From Liopterus haemorrhoidalis (Eukaryota > Arthropoda > Insecta > Coleoptera > Dytiscidae), in contig OZ020616.1 in NCBI GenBank assembly GCA_963971575.1, forward strand, positions 33,646,306-33,710,305: DNA of 64,000 bases, in the 5' to 3' direction. Each line of letters begins with the position of its first letter. Within the stretch, counting starts at the first letter, position 1. Under the pieces are notes generated by a model. The model made no database searches. It was not told the origin of the DNA and was given only the letters and a program-made list of their open reading frames with translations. This document shows positions 11,516 to 22,690 of the stretch, in pieces. The translations under genes were made by a program, and so were the position numbers.

Positions 11516-12241
11516 ACAATATTATTTTTTGTTTTTTTTTTTTTTAATTTTTATATTGTTTAAATTATTTTTTCAAAATTCTAGTTATATTTTGGCAAAT
11601 GTTGCATTTAATTTTTAAAAGCGTAAATTTAATAACCAGTGGAAATTGTTTAAATTATAATTTAATTCTGTTTCATTGTACACGAAATCAGAGAGGCGGA
11701 ACTTATAACAACCAATGGAAGCCATAAGCGCAATTTTTAAAATTCTGAATGAACCTTGCTATATAAAAAAAAATACTGCACATATTTAGAAACCTAAATA
11801 ATGGTATTAGGCGTTCGAATTAAAATAAACAAAATAAAAATTTTAACATAAAATTTGTTTTGGCATCCCAAATAATCATCATTCACTTACTAAATACCTG
11901 CAAAATCCTGAAATGTGTGAAAATTCACACTTCACGTCAATTTTTTGAGTATTACCTCAAAATATATTTGTGTATGATTTTACCCCTTCGACCTATGGTT
12001 CGAAATGGACAAAAGTAAACCGGAATGGTGTTCCAATTCGTAAAATTATGGTAAATATCGTTCCGGTTCGTGAAATTATTGAAAATATTGTTCCAGTTCG
12101 TGAAAAACATGAAGATTTTACATTCCGGATCATCTGAAAAATAATATTTAAAAAATGTATCTAATATTTGTATTTCAAAATTACGACTACTTACCAACAT
12201 TTTAAAATTAAATTTGTTTATAATTTAATTTGCTAGACATA

Positions 12242-13705
12242 CCGTGCGATCATTATTTCTTGTCAGTTACATAACAGTAGACAATGAGTTTAAAATTATC
12301 TAACTGTAATCTAATTCGCAGCTAAAAATCCCCAAGATTATTAAAGTAAAGGTTGTCTCGTAACTTGTAGTGGTGGGGGTAAATAGCGAAGTTACGCGTC
12401 ATCTCTATGCTAACGGGCCGTCGTCTTTGTTTATCGTATATGTTATATACACGTGAAGTTTGAATTTTGTCTATAAATATAAAAATATCGTTTAATTTTT
12501 TGCTTTTCTACTGGTTTTAATTTCTTTTTAGTTTGTTGTAATGTTTTAAGTTATATATTATTAGTGTTTATTTATTAGTGTTAAAAGACTGGAACAATAT
12601 GTATATATGCTACTTGCAAGTCTAACTAAAAACTGCATTAAACAGAAAAGATTCATTCCTTCATTCGAAACCACTTTTCTTATTAAGTAAATAATAAAGT
12701 GGTTTCGAGAGTATAAATAGCGCTCCTCATGCTCCCCCCCCCCATTATTCATCTTATTGAATATAAAAGGAATGTTTCTTCTTTCGAAATATATTTTCTT
12801 ACATTCATTTTTGATGTGAAGTGAAATATTTCAATATTTTAGTTTTAGGGTGTCTCCCGTAACTACCCTGATATTCAGAAAATTGAAAAAATGCATAGAA
12901 CAAATGAGATTTGTTTTCTTATAAACAATTTTTATTACATAGTTTTTTCTGTTAAGATATTTCTGTTTATAAATGAAATATTTAAAGTTCTTTAGTACCA
13001 GTTTTAATCCAGAAACACCCTCTCCAGAAAGAAAATTTTGAGATATCATGCCTATATTTGATCCTGGTTGTACTCTATTGTACCAAATTTCATTAAAATA
13101 CGTCAAGCCGTTTTTTAAAACTGATATAACCTCAAACTTTATTAATAACTCTATTATTATAGCAATTTGTTTTTCTATTTTTATTTAAATATTCTTAAAA
13201 TTATATTTGTATTCGATTTAATTGTTATTTATTAACTATAATACAAATACCCACCACCTTAAATTTTATATAAATCAGTATAAAATTTCCTTAGGTTTTT
13301 ATTTATAAATTATTCAGTAGAACTGTTTTGAAATAAATATGTATTACGAATACAGTCAATAAAAATATTTAAAAACATGCAACATCTATACTAATTTTGT
13401 ATGCTAGTTTGAACTAAGCAGACATGTGACGTATTCCCTCTCACGGTCTGATTGGTCAGAAGTTACGAGACAACCTTTACTTTAATAATCCTGGAAAATC
13501 CCAATTTAACAAAGAACCAATCAGATTACTTCGTTTGTCCCGAGGAACAACGAAAATATTTGTTCATAACTTAATACCTGTTATCAACTCATTGGTGTGT
13601 AGAGAAAAATAGTGTTCATTTAATAATCAATTCGTATAAATAAGTTTGATAACTAAATATTTCTGTCAAGTATTGCATAACGGACAAGATTTGTTGATCG
13701 CTCTA
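12242..13705. mobile_element. Tc1/mariner-like MITE family B, copy 3 (interrupted)
   Basis: The left end ccgtgcgatcattatttctt, then gtcagttac, matches the ends of the copies at 6672 and 40720. The right part (13491-13705) matches their interior (aatttaacaaagaaccaatc) and right end in inverted order. TA flanks both sides. The middle 1155 bp is a later insertion. Confidence 0.65.
12336..13490. mobile_element. Unclassified DNA element with perfect ~30-bp inverted ends
   Basis: The left end GATTATTAAAGTAAAGGTTG (then tctcgtaactt) is repeated exactly in inverted orientation at 13460-13490. An internal hairpin (ttcgaaaccacttt against aaagtggtttcga) lies at about 12665-12710. The 91-residue minus ORF at 12831-13106 has no recognised similarity. 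Without a clear target duplication the superfamily is unknown. Confidence 0.65.
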
Positions 13706-13852
13706 TATAACAGGAATGTATTTTATGCGTATGTTATGGGTACGCATATATGGGTTGAAATGGCTTCCTGTTTAAAGAGAAGCGTGAGAGATGAAGAGGT
13801 TTCAGTTTATGATACTTTTAGCTGTGTCGATTGAATATTAGAGTAGTGTTAG

Positions 13853-13931
13853 GACCATCGGGAAGCCGCGATGGTCTGCCATCAAGGGCAGGCCGTAAAC
13901 CTAATTAAGAAGGACTGCCCTCAAGAGCAGT
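13853..13931 (+). other. Cluster of three short hairpins
   Basis: Stem 1 pairs gaccatcg (13853-13860) with cgatggtc (13869-13876). Stem 2 pairs tgcc with ggca across atcaag (13877-13890). Stem 3 pairs actgc with gcagt (13914-13931). Stems 2 and 3 share the motif ctgccNtcaagNgcag. The function is unknown; it lies inside the foldback element. Confidence 0.3.
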
Positions 13932-14505
13932 TAAGTTACTAATTCGAAATTAATAATGAAAATTCCGGAATTAAACACCATTAAGAAAAGTTTAGTAGTG
14001 TTTGTTTATTAGCAGTTTTAATGATTAGTAGCTTTCGTTATTAATAATATTTTTAGCAATAAAAGTGAATAGTGAACTCTAGATATTTAGTAATTGCCAA
14101 TGCTTAATATTTAGATTCTTGCTAAAATCGATTGGTATTCAATTTGTTTAAATCTTGTTATATGTTCTGTCTTAATTTTAATAACAATTATCTTTTAATA
14201 TCTACTTAAAAATTGATGTGAAGTATGAATTTTCACACATTTCAGAGTTTCGCAGGTATTTAGTAAGTGAATGATGATTATTTGGGATGGCAAAACAAAT
14301 TTTATGTTAAAATATTTTTTTTGTTAATTTTAATTCGAATGCCTAATACCATTATTTATGTTTCTAAATATGTGCAGTATTTTTTTTTTTATATAGCAAG
14401 GTTCATTAAGATTTTGAAAATTGCGCCTATGGCTTCCATTATTTGTTTTAAGTCATAACTCTGCCCCTCTGATTTGGTGTATTCAATTTCAACAATTTCC
14501 ACTGA

Positions 14506-15639
14506 TTAATAACGGCAATAATCAGTACAATTGATGGCATGAATGGACATAGTCTATCTCACTAGAATTTTATCTTTACATAGGCCCACTCAATTAGTAA
14601 GGCTTTCGACTTTGATTTGTAAACAAATATAAATTATTTTGTAAGGTTGGACTGGAAGTCAGTATTATTAGCAAACATAAAGGACCTATCAACACATTAA
14701 AATGTTTTCCTAATAACTGGTAAAAATATTAGAGAATATTTTAACCATTTTCGAAAGAATAGTTTTCGGCCACCATAAGAATCGTATTAAGTGTGTAGTA
14801 ATCTATATTATTTTGTCAGAACTGCTATATACTACTCTTTTGGATGGAGAGATACTTCACTGTCGTGTAATGAATCTCACTGCTATGTAAATAAAACATG
14901 TAATTATTTTTTTTTCGGGCAAAATACAATCTTATGTATAGCAAATCTTTAAATTAACTCAATTTTCGAAATCTACGACTTCAATATACCCGAAATTGAT
15001 ATACAACTCAACAAATTGGATTTAAATAGCAAAATTCGATTTTCGAGCGTTATTTCGAAAGCGGCTTCATTTGAGACCAGGTGCTGCGAACAAACCTAAG
15101 CAAATTGATGCATTCCGTATATGCATGGAGTATCTTACTTAAATGTCATAATTTAGAGCCGTTCCGGCCGGATATGTCATTTTTTTTATTTCATTTCGGG
15201 CAAAATCCGAATAATAACAAATCATATGCCATTTTTTATTTCATTTTTGTAATTTATAGGTCCGATTTGGTCGAAAACGATATAAAGAGTGTCAAAATAA
15301 TACGAAGTTGAGATTTTACACATTTCAGCCGCTACCTTAATATTGGCGCCCCGCAGAGAAAAATTCCGCACATATTCTTGTAGCCAAGGATATGCCCTAC
15401 AGATTTAGGAAGAATTGAAACAAAATATTAATATACGCAGATTTGCAGTGATAGAGAATATCATCATGTCACGAATTTGGGAAAAAAATCTATCAAAATT
15501 TTAAATTTTCGCCATTTTGATAACAGATTCGTAATCTACGGCATTAAATTAATAGAAAACGAGCCATATCATACGAAATTCGTTAGCCATTTCGGAAATC
15601 ACTTTTTTGCGTTTGAGAATAAATTATGGACGGTATTTT
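14506..15639. other. No feature recognised
   Basis: AT-rich, no recognisable coding sequence or terminal repeats. The segment 15060-15170 loosely resembles parts of repeat family F. Confidence 0.4.
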
Positions 15640-15900
15640 GTAAACCAAGTGACGGAAATTCGCGTACGACGCGGCAAATTGTAGCTAAAGGTACATTGTA
15701 CAAATATGTATTTAGCTATTTTGCTGTATCATAAGAATCAGTTATCGTTATCGTAATTGGCGCGCTAGTTTCGCCGCCATCTTGAATTTGCCTCGATTCA
15801 CAAATAGGTGCTGCGGGTCAAAATGATTTAATTTTTATAAGGAACACGTGTGCCAAATGGCATTCCATTATCATTAAGTGCAGTATCTTTCGACGTAGGC
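15640..15900 (+). repeat. Dispersed repeat family F, copy 1
   Basis: It matches 53080-53345 in inverted orientation. Shared stretches include gcggcaaattgtagctaaag and tggcattccattatca. The ORF at 15477-15734 overlaps it and is not conserved in the other copy. Confidence 0.55.
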
Positions 15901-16189
15901 ACCAGACTAAATATTATTAAAAGTTATTAGTAAAATAGTAAAATAGAAAAAATTATACAACAAAACAATTATAAACACTATATGACGCCGGCGTTTTTCC
16001 AATCGATAGCTGAACAAAATAAATGTAAATTAGGCAACTTGTTATACTCCATGGGGCGAATCCCCCTTTCGTCTCCACAGGGTCTTGGCTTCATAACATA
16101 GAGCGTACTAAGTCTATTTATATGACGTCAATGTTGGATACATATACTTGTATCCTAAATTTTCTAATGTTGTTATGAAATTTACTTAC

Positions 16190-16659
16190 GAGGGGGTTCC
16201 AGTCTCATTTCCATTTTTCTTCTTGAAAATCATGCTTCTTAGTGTTGCCACTATGTCGTTCCACACTGCATGGTGTGATGATACTTCACTAACCCCCCTT
16301 CTTATTATTTTCTTGTCACTTAGATTACAGCCGTTCAAACTATCGAAAAACTCGTCAAAAAACAGGTAGCATTCGGAAGTTCCCTCAGCATACGTGAATC
16401 CCTTGAACGATGTCCAATCTGTAATTCAATTTTTTTGTTAGGAAATTTTAGTACATAAATTTAAAATAAAAATGATTAGCCTATCATGCTATACAGTTTA
16501 ATAGCTCTAGCCATCGACATGCTGAAGACCTGGGAACAATAGCTCACTTTCATCTTCCATATTCTGAAATGGTTGACGTGAAATTCTTTATTTTTTGAAA
16601 GAAGGTCTTAAGTGTGGATCCAGCTTATAAGCTGCCACAATATCGTCCCATGTAGCAAT
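16190..16659 (-). pseudogene. P-element / THAP9-like transposase fragment with splice junctions
   Basis: Read on the minus strand, an acceptor (ttacag, ending at 16660) opens a segment encoding ATWDDIVAAYKLDPHL. After one frameshift near 16590 it continues as KMKVSYCSQVFSMSMARAI. A second acceptor precedes an open exon at 16418-16190 containing YLFFDEFFDSLNG, RRGVSEVSSHHAVWNDIV and LRSMIFKKKNGNETGTP, ending at a GTAAGT donor. The order WxDIVxAYxLD, KMKVSxxxQVFS, FDSLNG and FWNDxxxxLKSMxF is that of P-element and THAP9 transposases, and P elements are naturally spliced. The N-terminal THAP domain and the C-terminus were not found nearby. Without tools the match rests on remembered family motifs. 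Confidence 0.68.
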
Positions 16660-17289
16660 CTGTAACAGAGGAAATATATAATTAATAATGGTGAAAATAG
16701 AAAAATATTTTATACTTACGTAAGATTTATTTTTCGTATTATATTTACAAAATATTTAAGATGTCACTATTGAAAATGAAATATGACGAATGATATTTTT
16801 TTAAATGACATTTATAATCTGACTTTTCAAATTAATTTTCTGTAATATCAACATGACATACAGTTTCATAGGTGCAAACTTTTGAAAACTAAATTTCCTC
16901 TTAGTTTGTTCTTACAAAAGTGAATTGCTTATATAATGATCATAACCAACAAATCTGAAGTGGGTTTTACAGCGTAAGGAATATTTTGAAATGACAAATT
17001 TACATTTAAAAGTCAGTACTACTCTATAAAACTAACCAAAATAACCAGATCTGGTTTGACCTTACAAAAGTGAACGCAATATATTACAGCGGACAAACAA
17101 TTAAATTTTACTGTGTAATAGTTTCTCACGGTATATTTCAAACTGATTTGAGATATAGTGTAAGTACGCTTTTTTCCGTGTGTATTTTTCCGTGTGCGCT
17201 TTTTTCCGTGTGCGTATTTTACCGTCCACTAATGGGCGGTAGGGACCAGGTTGAGTACCACTGCTTTAGATAATAGATAATTTTTCGTT
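16660..17289. other. Mostly unannotated; short tandem repeat and a hAT-like end
   Basis: A short repeat of ttttccgtgtgcg-type units runs at 17169-17222. Just after it, GGTTGAGTACCACTG at about 17250-17264 resembles the right terminus of a CAGTGGTNCTCAACC hAT-like element; its left end was not found. Confidence 0.35.
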
Positions 17290-17718
17290 TTATCAAAAAA
17301 TGTCTCAAATAAAAGTTGTTAGTTATTACTTTTGTAGCAATTTTTGTTAAATAAATTTTTTCGAAATATTTTTCTATTGTTAAATATTGGCAAAAATCTT
17401 AAAATCGACACGAGTAAACTCCCATTTTTAGTCAACCGATTTTTACCAAAAGTTGATCAATTCGTGCCATTGATGTCAAGTGCTTTAATATGAAGTTTCA
17501 TGGAAACCCTTCTAGCCGAATTTACTCTGCACGTGTACACAGACAGACGGACAGATGGACGGACGGACCGATGGACAGACAGACCGACAGACATCATGCT
17601 AGAAATAGTCAAAACGTTATGTAGGGACCTCAATTCGTGGAGATTCATCAAAATCTCGAAATGTCAAAATCGGAATGATCACAATACCTCCCTTATATAT
17701 GTTGGCGGTCGGTAAAAA
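17290..17718 (+). repeat. Dispersed repeat family A, copy lacking its first ~60 bp
   Basis: It matches 6036-6453, including tttatcaaaaaatgtctc at the start, the gacagacgg-type tract at 17540-17590 and the GGCGGTCGGTAAAAA end. It lacks the AAATCAGCTGTGG end. Confidence 0.8.
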
Positions 17719-18039
17719 TACAGGTTGATTTATAAATATTAGCACTTTTCCCTATCCCTGTAAGCTACTTCGAGGTGGGGGAATCTCCTTTCACACCCCC
17801 AATGGCGTAATAAGACTACTCGCCACCGCACCCCGCGGACAACGATGAACTTTGGAGGTGGCTACATTCAGCTCTTAAGAAGATATATATTTGGAGAGTT
17901 ATGTGGGAGAGTTACCTATAAACCAAATATCTTAACATCAAAAATGTATACAGAGGAGTGGTTTAAAACAAAGAAACCTCTATTTTGTTCTATTTGAAAC
18001 TAAAATATCTCACATTACATTTACGTTACAGCAAAAAAG

Positions 18040-18081
18040 TACCTTACAAAAACCGCACGAAGGACGGGTACTCCAGCTAGC
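18040..18081 (+). mobile_element. Possible Helitron-like 3' terminus
   Basis: The stretch ends gaaggacgggtactccagctag, and 34405-34436 ends agtacgggaacctcagctag. Helitron 3' ends have a short hairpin followed by CTRR, and insect Helitrons often end in AGCTAG. No 5' TC end or Rep/helicase coding was recognised. Confidence 0.3.
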
Positions 18082-18338
18082 AATATATATATTTAAGCGA
18101 GCGTTCCGAGTTATACCAGGTCCGTAGGGTACATCATCATAATTATCACGTACCTATATATTGTGTTGTTTTACATTTTATATTAAGCCTATGCCCTTTA
18201 AATGTATAATGGACGTGTTTTGTTACTGTAACCGAAGTTTTAATGCACATTCTACTGTTCTTTTAGGTTATTTTAGTTAATCCGGACAACTTATCCCTCC
18301 ACTCTTTTAGTCTGGGTTAACGAGGTTCTACTGTAATT

Positions 18339-19142
18339 CAGTGGCGGCTCGTGACATTATTTTCTGGTGGGGGGCTTTTTTAGGGCAAAGCTTATGACAA
18401 AGGTTTTTGAATGAAATTTCCTTGAAATAACTGTTTTTTTTTTGTTTTCTTCGGAACTCGTTTAAATGAATTCCGGTCTTGGTGGTCCTAAAGTTTTAAG
18501 TCTAATTTTTATATCATAAGTTCAATTAGTTTTGGAAACCAGTTCTAAAATTGAAACCACGCTATTTTCATTCTCATTCATTTTTAAAATTTATTTATTT
18601 ATTTATTATTATTAATTTTTTCCATAATTTGCCACTTCACATAAACTTAAGAAAATGTAGCCAGTAAATTATTATCAAATATACTAATAAAAGACTATTT
18701 TAATAATGTAATTATTAAAAAATCGAACGTACATAACCTTTTAATAACACATAACTACAAACAAATGTCAAAATAAAGCAATCCGACTAATAATTAAAAC
18801 TACGGATAAAATATGTTTTGACCCACTTGCAATGGCTGCTACGGGTTACATACTATTACTCGTCCTTACCGCATCAACACTCGTACAAATATTTGAGACA
18901 TTCGCTCTTTTGCCCTGCTTAGCGTTTGTCCATTCTAAAAAAAATGGTTTAGGAAGCGAAACGCGGCGCGTTGCGAATTTAAGTTATAAACATTTCAATA
19001 TAACTATATTAATTTAAAATGGGTAAAATGAAAATAATACATGTTATTATTATTATTTTTTATTCAAGATATTTCTTCTTTTTCAAAAGTAAATAATTGG
19101 GAGTGCATTTCCCCGTTGCCCTTCCTGCACCAGCCGCCAATG
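18339..19142. mobile_element. hAT-like MITE with perfect 8-bp target duplication CTGTAATT
   Basis: The ends are CAGTGGCGGCTCGTG and, in reverse complement, CATTGGCGGCTGGTG. The flanks 18331-18338 and 19143-19150 are both CTGTAATT. The small ORF at 18832-19017 is not recognised and is probably chance. Confidence 0.85.
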
Positions 19143-19435
19143 CTGTAATTGATTTTAAAGTTGTGGTATATGATATACAAGCATTTTACTTAGATTCCAA
19201 AGAAACCAGAAACATAAAGAGCTCCCGAATTCAAAATAATTTATTGAATCCATTTGGTCGAGAATACAAGATGAAAAGTAATCAACTTAAAACACAAAAT
19301 TAACAAATAATTAACCTCGCTTAGTAAATAATAAATTCATATGCAATTTTATTTATATGTTCATTAGCCTCCGGCAATCGGAAACGGAAAATCGGATATC
19401 CCGAGAATTTTCAGGAATTCCCAGTCATGTTTTTA

Positions 19436-19562
19436 GGGTTTTGTAGGTATGTAGGTGTATATAGGTACAAAAAATACTCATAACGTCACTCATGTGTCTG
19501 TTTACCTGTATGTATGTCTGATTGTACGGTAGGAAAAGTGGTCAAATTTTGCAAATGATTGC
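19436..19562 (+). repeat. Dispersed repeat family C, fragment
   Basis: It contains agggttttgtaggtat, gtcactcatgtgtctgttt and tgtacggta, matching the inverted 545-600 region of copy 1. Confidence 0.45.
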
Positions 19563-19584
19563 AAATTATTTTATGCGTGCAGTG

Positions 19585-20712
19585 TAGGCTGACCAGATTT
19601 TTTTTACAGAAAAAGTGTATACTAAAAAAAATCCTCACTCCAAAAAAAATAGAAGTGATGAGCAAAAAAAAAAGAAGTCCTCCTTCCCAAAATAAAAGTG
19701 AAGAGGCAAAAAAAGGTCCTTATTCTCTACAAAAAACAAGTGACAGCCAAAAAAGAGTATATTCAGGTTTTTTACCGACCGCCAACATATATAAGGGAGG
19801 TATTGTGATCATACCGATTTTGACATTTCGAGATTTCGATGGATCTCCACGAATTGAGGTCTCTACATAACGTTTTGACTATATTTAGCATGATGTCTGT
19901 CGGTCTGTCTGTCCGTCTGTCCTGTTTTTTGATAAAACGAAAAATTTCGAAAAATTTTACAAACATTTTTTTTTTCGAAATCTACTTTTTCATACTTATA
20001 TATAACGTTTCCATGGTCCTGTTAAATAATATCTCTGTTACAAAATATTAGGCCAAGTTATTTCTACTCTGCTGCTAGAATGTATTTTATACAAGTACTT
20101 TGTGATGGCGGTCGGTCCTGTGGTGGCCACAGCTGATTTTTTTATAAAAAATAAGAGTATAGAGGATATTACTTAAAAAAGAGTATAATACTCTAAACCA
20201 GTGGCGAAGGGAGTCCTCCGCTAGACTTGCCCTCCCATAAAAAAAAATAATAATAATAGAAAAAGTACATAAAAAAAATTAAATTTTTTAAAAAAAGTTT
20301 AAAAGAAGATTTAGGAAAATCTTCAAAAATACATCCAATTATGTTCTATACAAATTTTGTCCAAGGCTTGGTTTAGGTACTAGTTACGAATTTTTTTCAA
20401 TTTTAAGTTTAATAACTTAAGTTTCCGGTTTCGGATTTTAATAAAAGACGGTAGGGTTCTTTCCAATTATTAGGAGAATTTTTTAGTACCAGAACGAACT
20501 CTTTAAGTTAAACCGTTTTTGAGTTATAGTGTATCACACACACAGACACACACACATACGGACGGCATTCCGAAAATAGGCTTTTTGAATTCCCTGGACC
20601 ATGAAACGTGGTCATCAGTCAAAATCTCGACATCGAAAATATTCGCGATTGCAATACTTGCCCTTTATTTATTAAGATCGGGCAAGTAAAAAGAGTACGT
20701 CTGGTCACCCTA
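19585..20712. mobile_element. MITE with TAGGNTGACCAGA ends and 8-bp duplication GTGCAGTG
   Basis: The left end is TAGGCTGACCAGA and the right end in reverse complement is TAGGGTGACCAGA. The flanks 19577-19584 and 20713-20720 are both GTGCAGTG. It contains minisatellite units at 19625-19755 and a nested inverted copy of repeat family A (19768-20140). The 8-bp duplication suggests hAT. The 103-residue ORF 19559-19870 runs through repeat sequence and is not a gene. Confidence 0.85.
19768..20140 (-). repeat. Dispersed repeat family A, inverted copy
   Basis: It begins tttaccgaccgccaacatat and ends gtggtggccacagctgattt, the mirror of the copy at 34981-35453. It lacks part of the middle. It is inserted in the MITE 19585-20712, so it is younger than that element. 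Confidence 0.8.
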
Positions 20713-20720
20713 GTGCAGTG

Positions 20721-21494
20721 TAGTGCCAGCTCCGATTATAATACAAGTGAAATGTGACTAATCCTGCAACTTTGATGGAACTGTTTATAATGGGTCCGAG
20801 ATCACATTAAAAAATAAAAAGTATATGTTAATTACTTTCGTTCGGCGCACGCGTAGTGCAGGCCAGTTAAAATCATGTGGTGGGCCGAGTGTCGCTCGTG
20901 GACGTAGTTTGCCAACATATATCAGTCAAAGAGAGAGTTAAGTCATATAATTTTGTTCTGTTATACAGAAGTCAATAATTTTTAATTTGTTTTTTTTTTT
21001 TTATTCATCTTTATTGTTTTTGCTACTACGCCGGTCTGCGAATTAATTTTAACGCAAGTAGCATATCGTCGACGTTTTGGAACAAGATATGATACGTCAA
21101 CTACTTGCACGGTTTGAGAAGAACGATTGTGGTGGATCATTTTTAAGCAGGACAACCTCAAATCACTCTATCCTGGGGCTCGTGTAAAAGAAAACCCCGT
21201 AGACCAAATACCAAGATCATCATTGCGATGAATATTTCCCGCTGATTTTCACGTTTTTTTCTACAAGATGTAGTGGTGCATAACTGCAACAAAAGACCCT
21301 TGAAGTCTTTAATATGTAAGTTTATTCCGAAGGAAGAAAGAAGGATAGCCTAAAGGAACGATGTAATTAGCAACCTCATAATAAGTAACAAGGTTCCATT
21401 CCATTTAAATCGTTTTATATGGTGCAAAGTTATTTCCTAATGAATAAATGACCCTTATTTTAATTTAATAATATACTTATTTGAGGCTATGAGC
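20721..21494. other. No feature recognised
   Basis: Includes a poly-T tract near 20985-21002. No ORF, terminal repeat or RNA gene was recognised. Confidence 0.4.
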
Positions 21495-21941
21495 GCTATA
21501 GGATATTCCAAACGATTAGGCGGAACTAACTGGAATTTTAATTTTTGTAAGTTGTTATGAGCACTTCTTTTATGGTTTGCAGCAGGGCCGCACACAAGGG
21601 GGGGGTCCAAGGGGTCCGGACCCCCCCCCCGTACTGTGAGAAGTGAGGACTTTTTTTTTGCTCTTCACTTAAAACGTAGAAGTGAGGACCTTTTTTATTT
21701 GCTCTTCACTTAAAATTTAGAAAGGAGGACCGTTTGTTTGATTTTCACTTGAAATTGAAATTTTGCCCTGTGTTTATAAAAATTATGTATAATTGGACCC
21801 CTCCCAAGCCAAAAATCTGTGTGCGTCCCTGGTTTGAAGTAGGCTTTTGCCAAACAAAATTATCAAAAACCTCACTTAATAGGTAAAAGTTACTACAATT
21901 GAAAATCTAGTTCCGCCTAAACGTTTAGAATAGCCTTTAGC
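21495..21941. mobile_element. Inverted-repeat element interrupted by a MITE
   Basis: The left end gctataggatattccaaacg (then attaggcggaacta) mirrors the right end gctaaaggctattctaaacg (then tttaggcggaacta). A sister copy lies at 46182-46338. The middle is occupied by the MITE 21583-21831. Superfamily not assigned. Confidence 0.6.
21583..21831. mobile_element. hAT-like MITE with minisatellite units
   Basis: The ends are CAGGGCCGCACACAAGG and, in reverse complement, CAGGGACGCACACAGA. The flanks gtttgcag and gtttgaag match at 7 of 8 positions. Minisatellite units (gaagtgaggac, T-run, gctcttcactt) at 21635-21740 match, in reverse orientation, those at 7285-7510. Confidence 0.75.
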
Positions 21942-22509
21942 TTATTAAATATTCCCCTATCAATTAATGTTTAACTTTTTGGCAGTGAGAGCATTTATTT
22001 GTTACTTATTCGCTGCTTAACTACCGAATAAATTATCTGCCAGATAGCATAGTTTATTGGTAGGAATAAGTTTATCTGAAGGTGAAAAGACGCTGTATTG
22101 TTTTTATCTGTCAGATTACGTTACCAGCCACTTTATCTGAAGGTAGAAAGACCAGGTCTTCGATATTTAGATGCTCCGAAGCAACAAACAAAAAAATTTG
22201 ATCAAAATTTTGTCCAGTACCTACATATCCGTTGTTTATGCAAGTTTTCTTTCATTTACTGTTAAATAATTCGTGATTCACATCATATTGTAGTACCGTT
22301 TTCAAATAATCTATTAAAAGATCAACAAAAACAAAGGCAGGTATTCAAAACCTTTGAATTAGTGAAAAGTCAACGCGTTTACATAGGCAGTCTGCGACGC
22401 AAGTAAATTCAATTTAAATCCATTCTTACAAAATATAAAATTTATTTAATTACAAACTTAATGTATAGTTAAATAATTTCATAATATAGTAACAGTAATA
22501 GATCAGCTA

Positions 22510-22690
22510 TAGGGAAGATTGAATACCTGTAGACCAGTGGGAAGATTTTGCAAGAGATGGAGAGATCAGCTAACCGAAGATCTAACAAGTATTGATACAG
22601 AGGACACATGGGAAGATCTGACAATAGATCAAAATGCAGGACTTATGTGAATAAAATACTGTTTCCTTCGGAGAATCTCATTGCTCAGTG
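22510..22690 (+). pseudogene. LINE 3' fragment
   Basis: The stretch from tagaccagtgggaagattt encodes RPVGRFCKRWRDQLTEDLTS and WEDLTIDQNAG. The same tail is encoded on the minus strand at 43800-43860 in the LINE remnant 43668-44715. Only the distal C-terminal region is left. Confidence 0.6.

Larger units (their letters stand above)
11637..14505. mobile_element. Large foldback element with ~300-bp inverted arms
   Basis: The left arm (11637-11945) and right arm (14212-14505) are inverted copies of each other over about 300 bp, beginning CAGTGGAAATTGTT on both sides. Both are flanked by TTAATAAC (11629-11636 and 14506-14513), consistent with an 8-bp hAT-type duplication. Between the arms lies a Tc1/mariner-like MITE (12242-13705) that is itself interrupted by a palindromic-ended element (12336-13490). 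This gives at least three insertion events in order. Confidence 0.8.

Noticed and set aside
12831..13106. 91-residue ORF as a transposase of the innermost element
   Set aside because: No transposase or nuclease motif; composition matches AT-rich chance ORFs.
15477..15734. 85-residue ORF as a gene
   Set aside because: It overlaps dispersed repeat F, is not open in the other copy, and has no recognised motif.
19559..19870. 103-residue lysine-rich ORF as a gene
   Set aside because: It spans a MITE end, minisatellite units and an inverted repeat copy.
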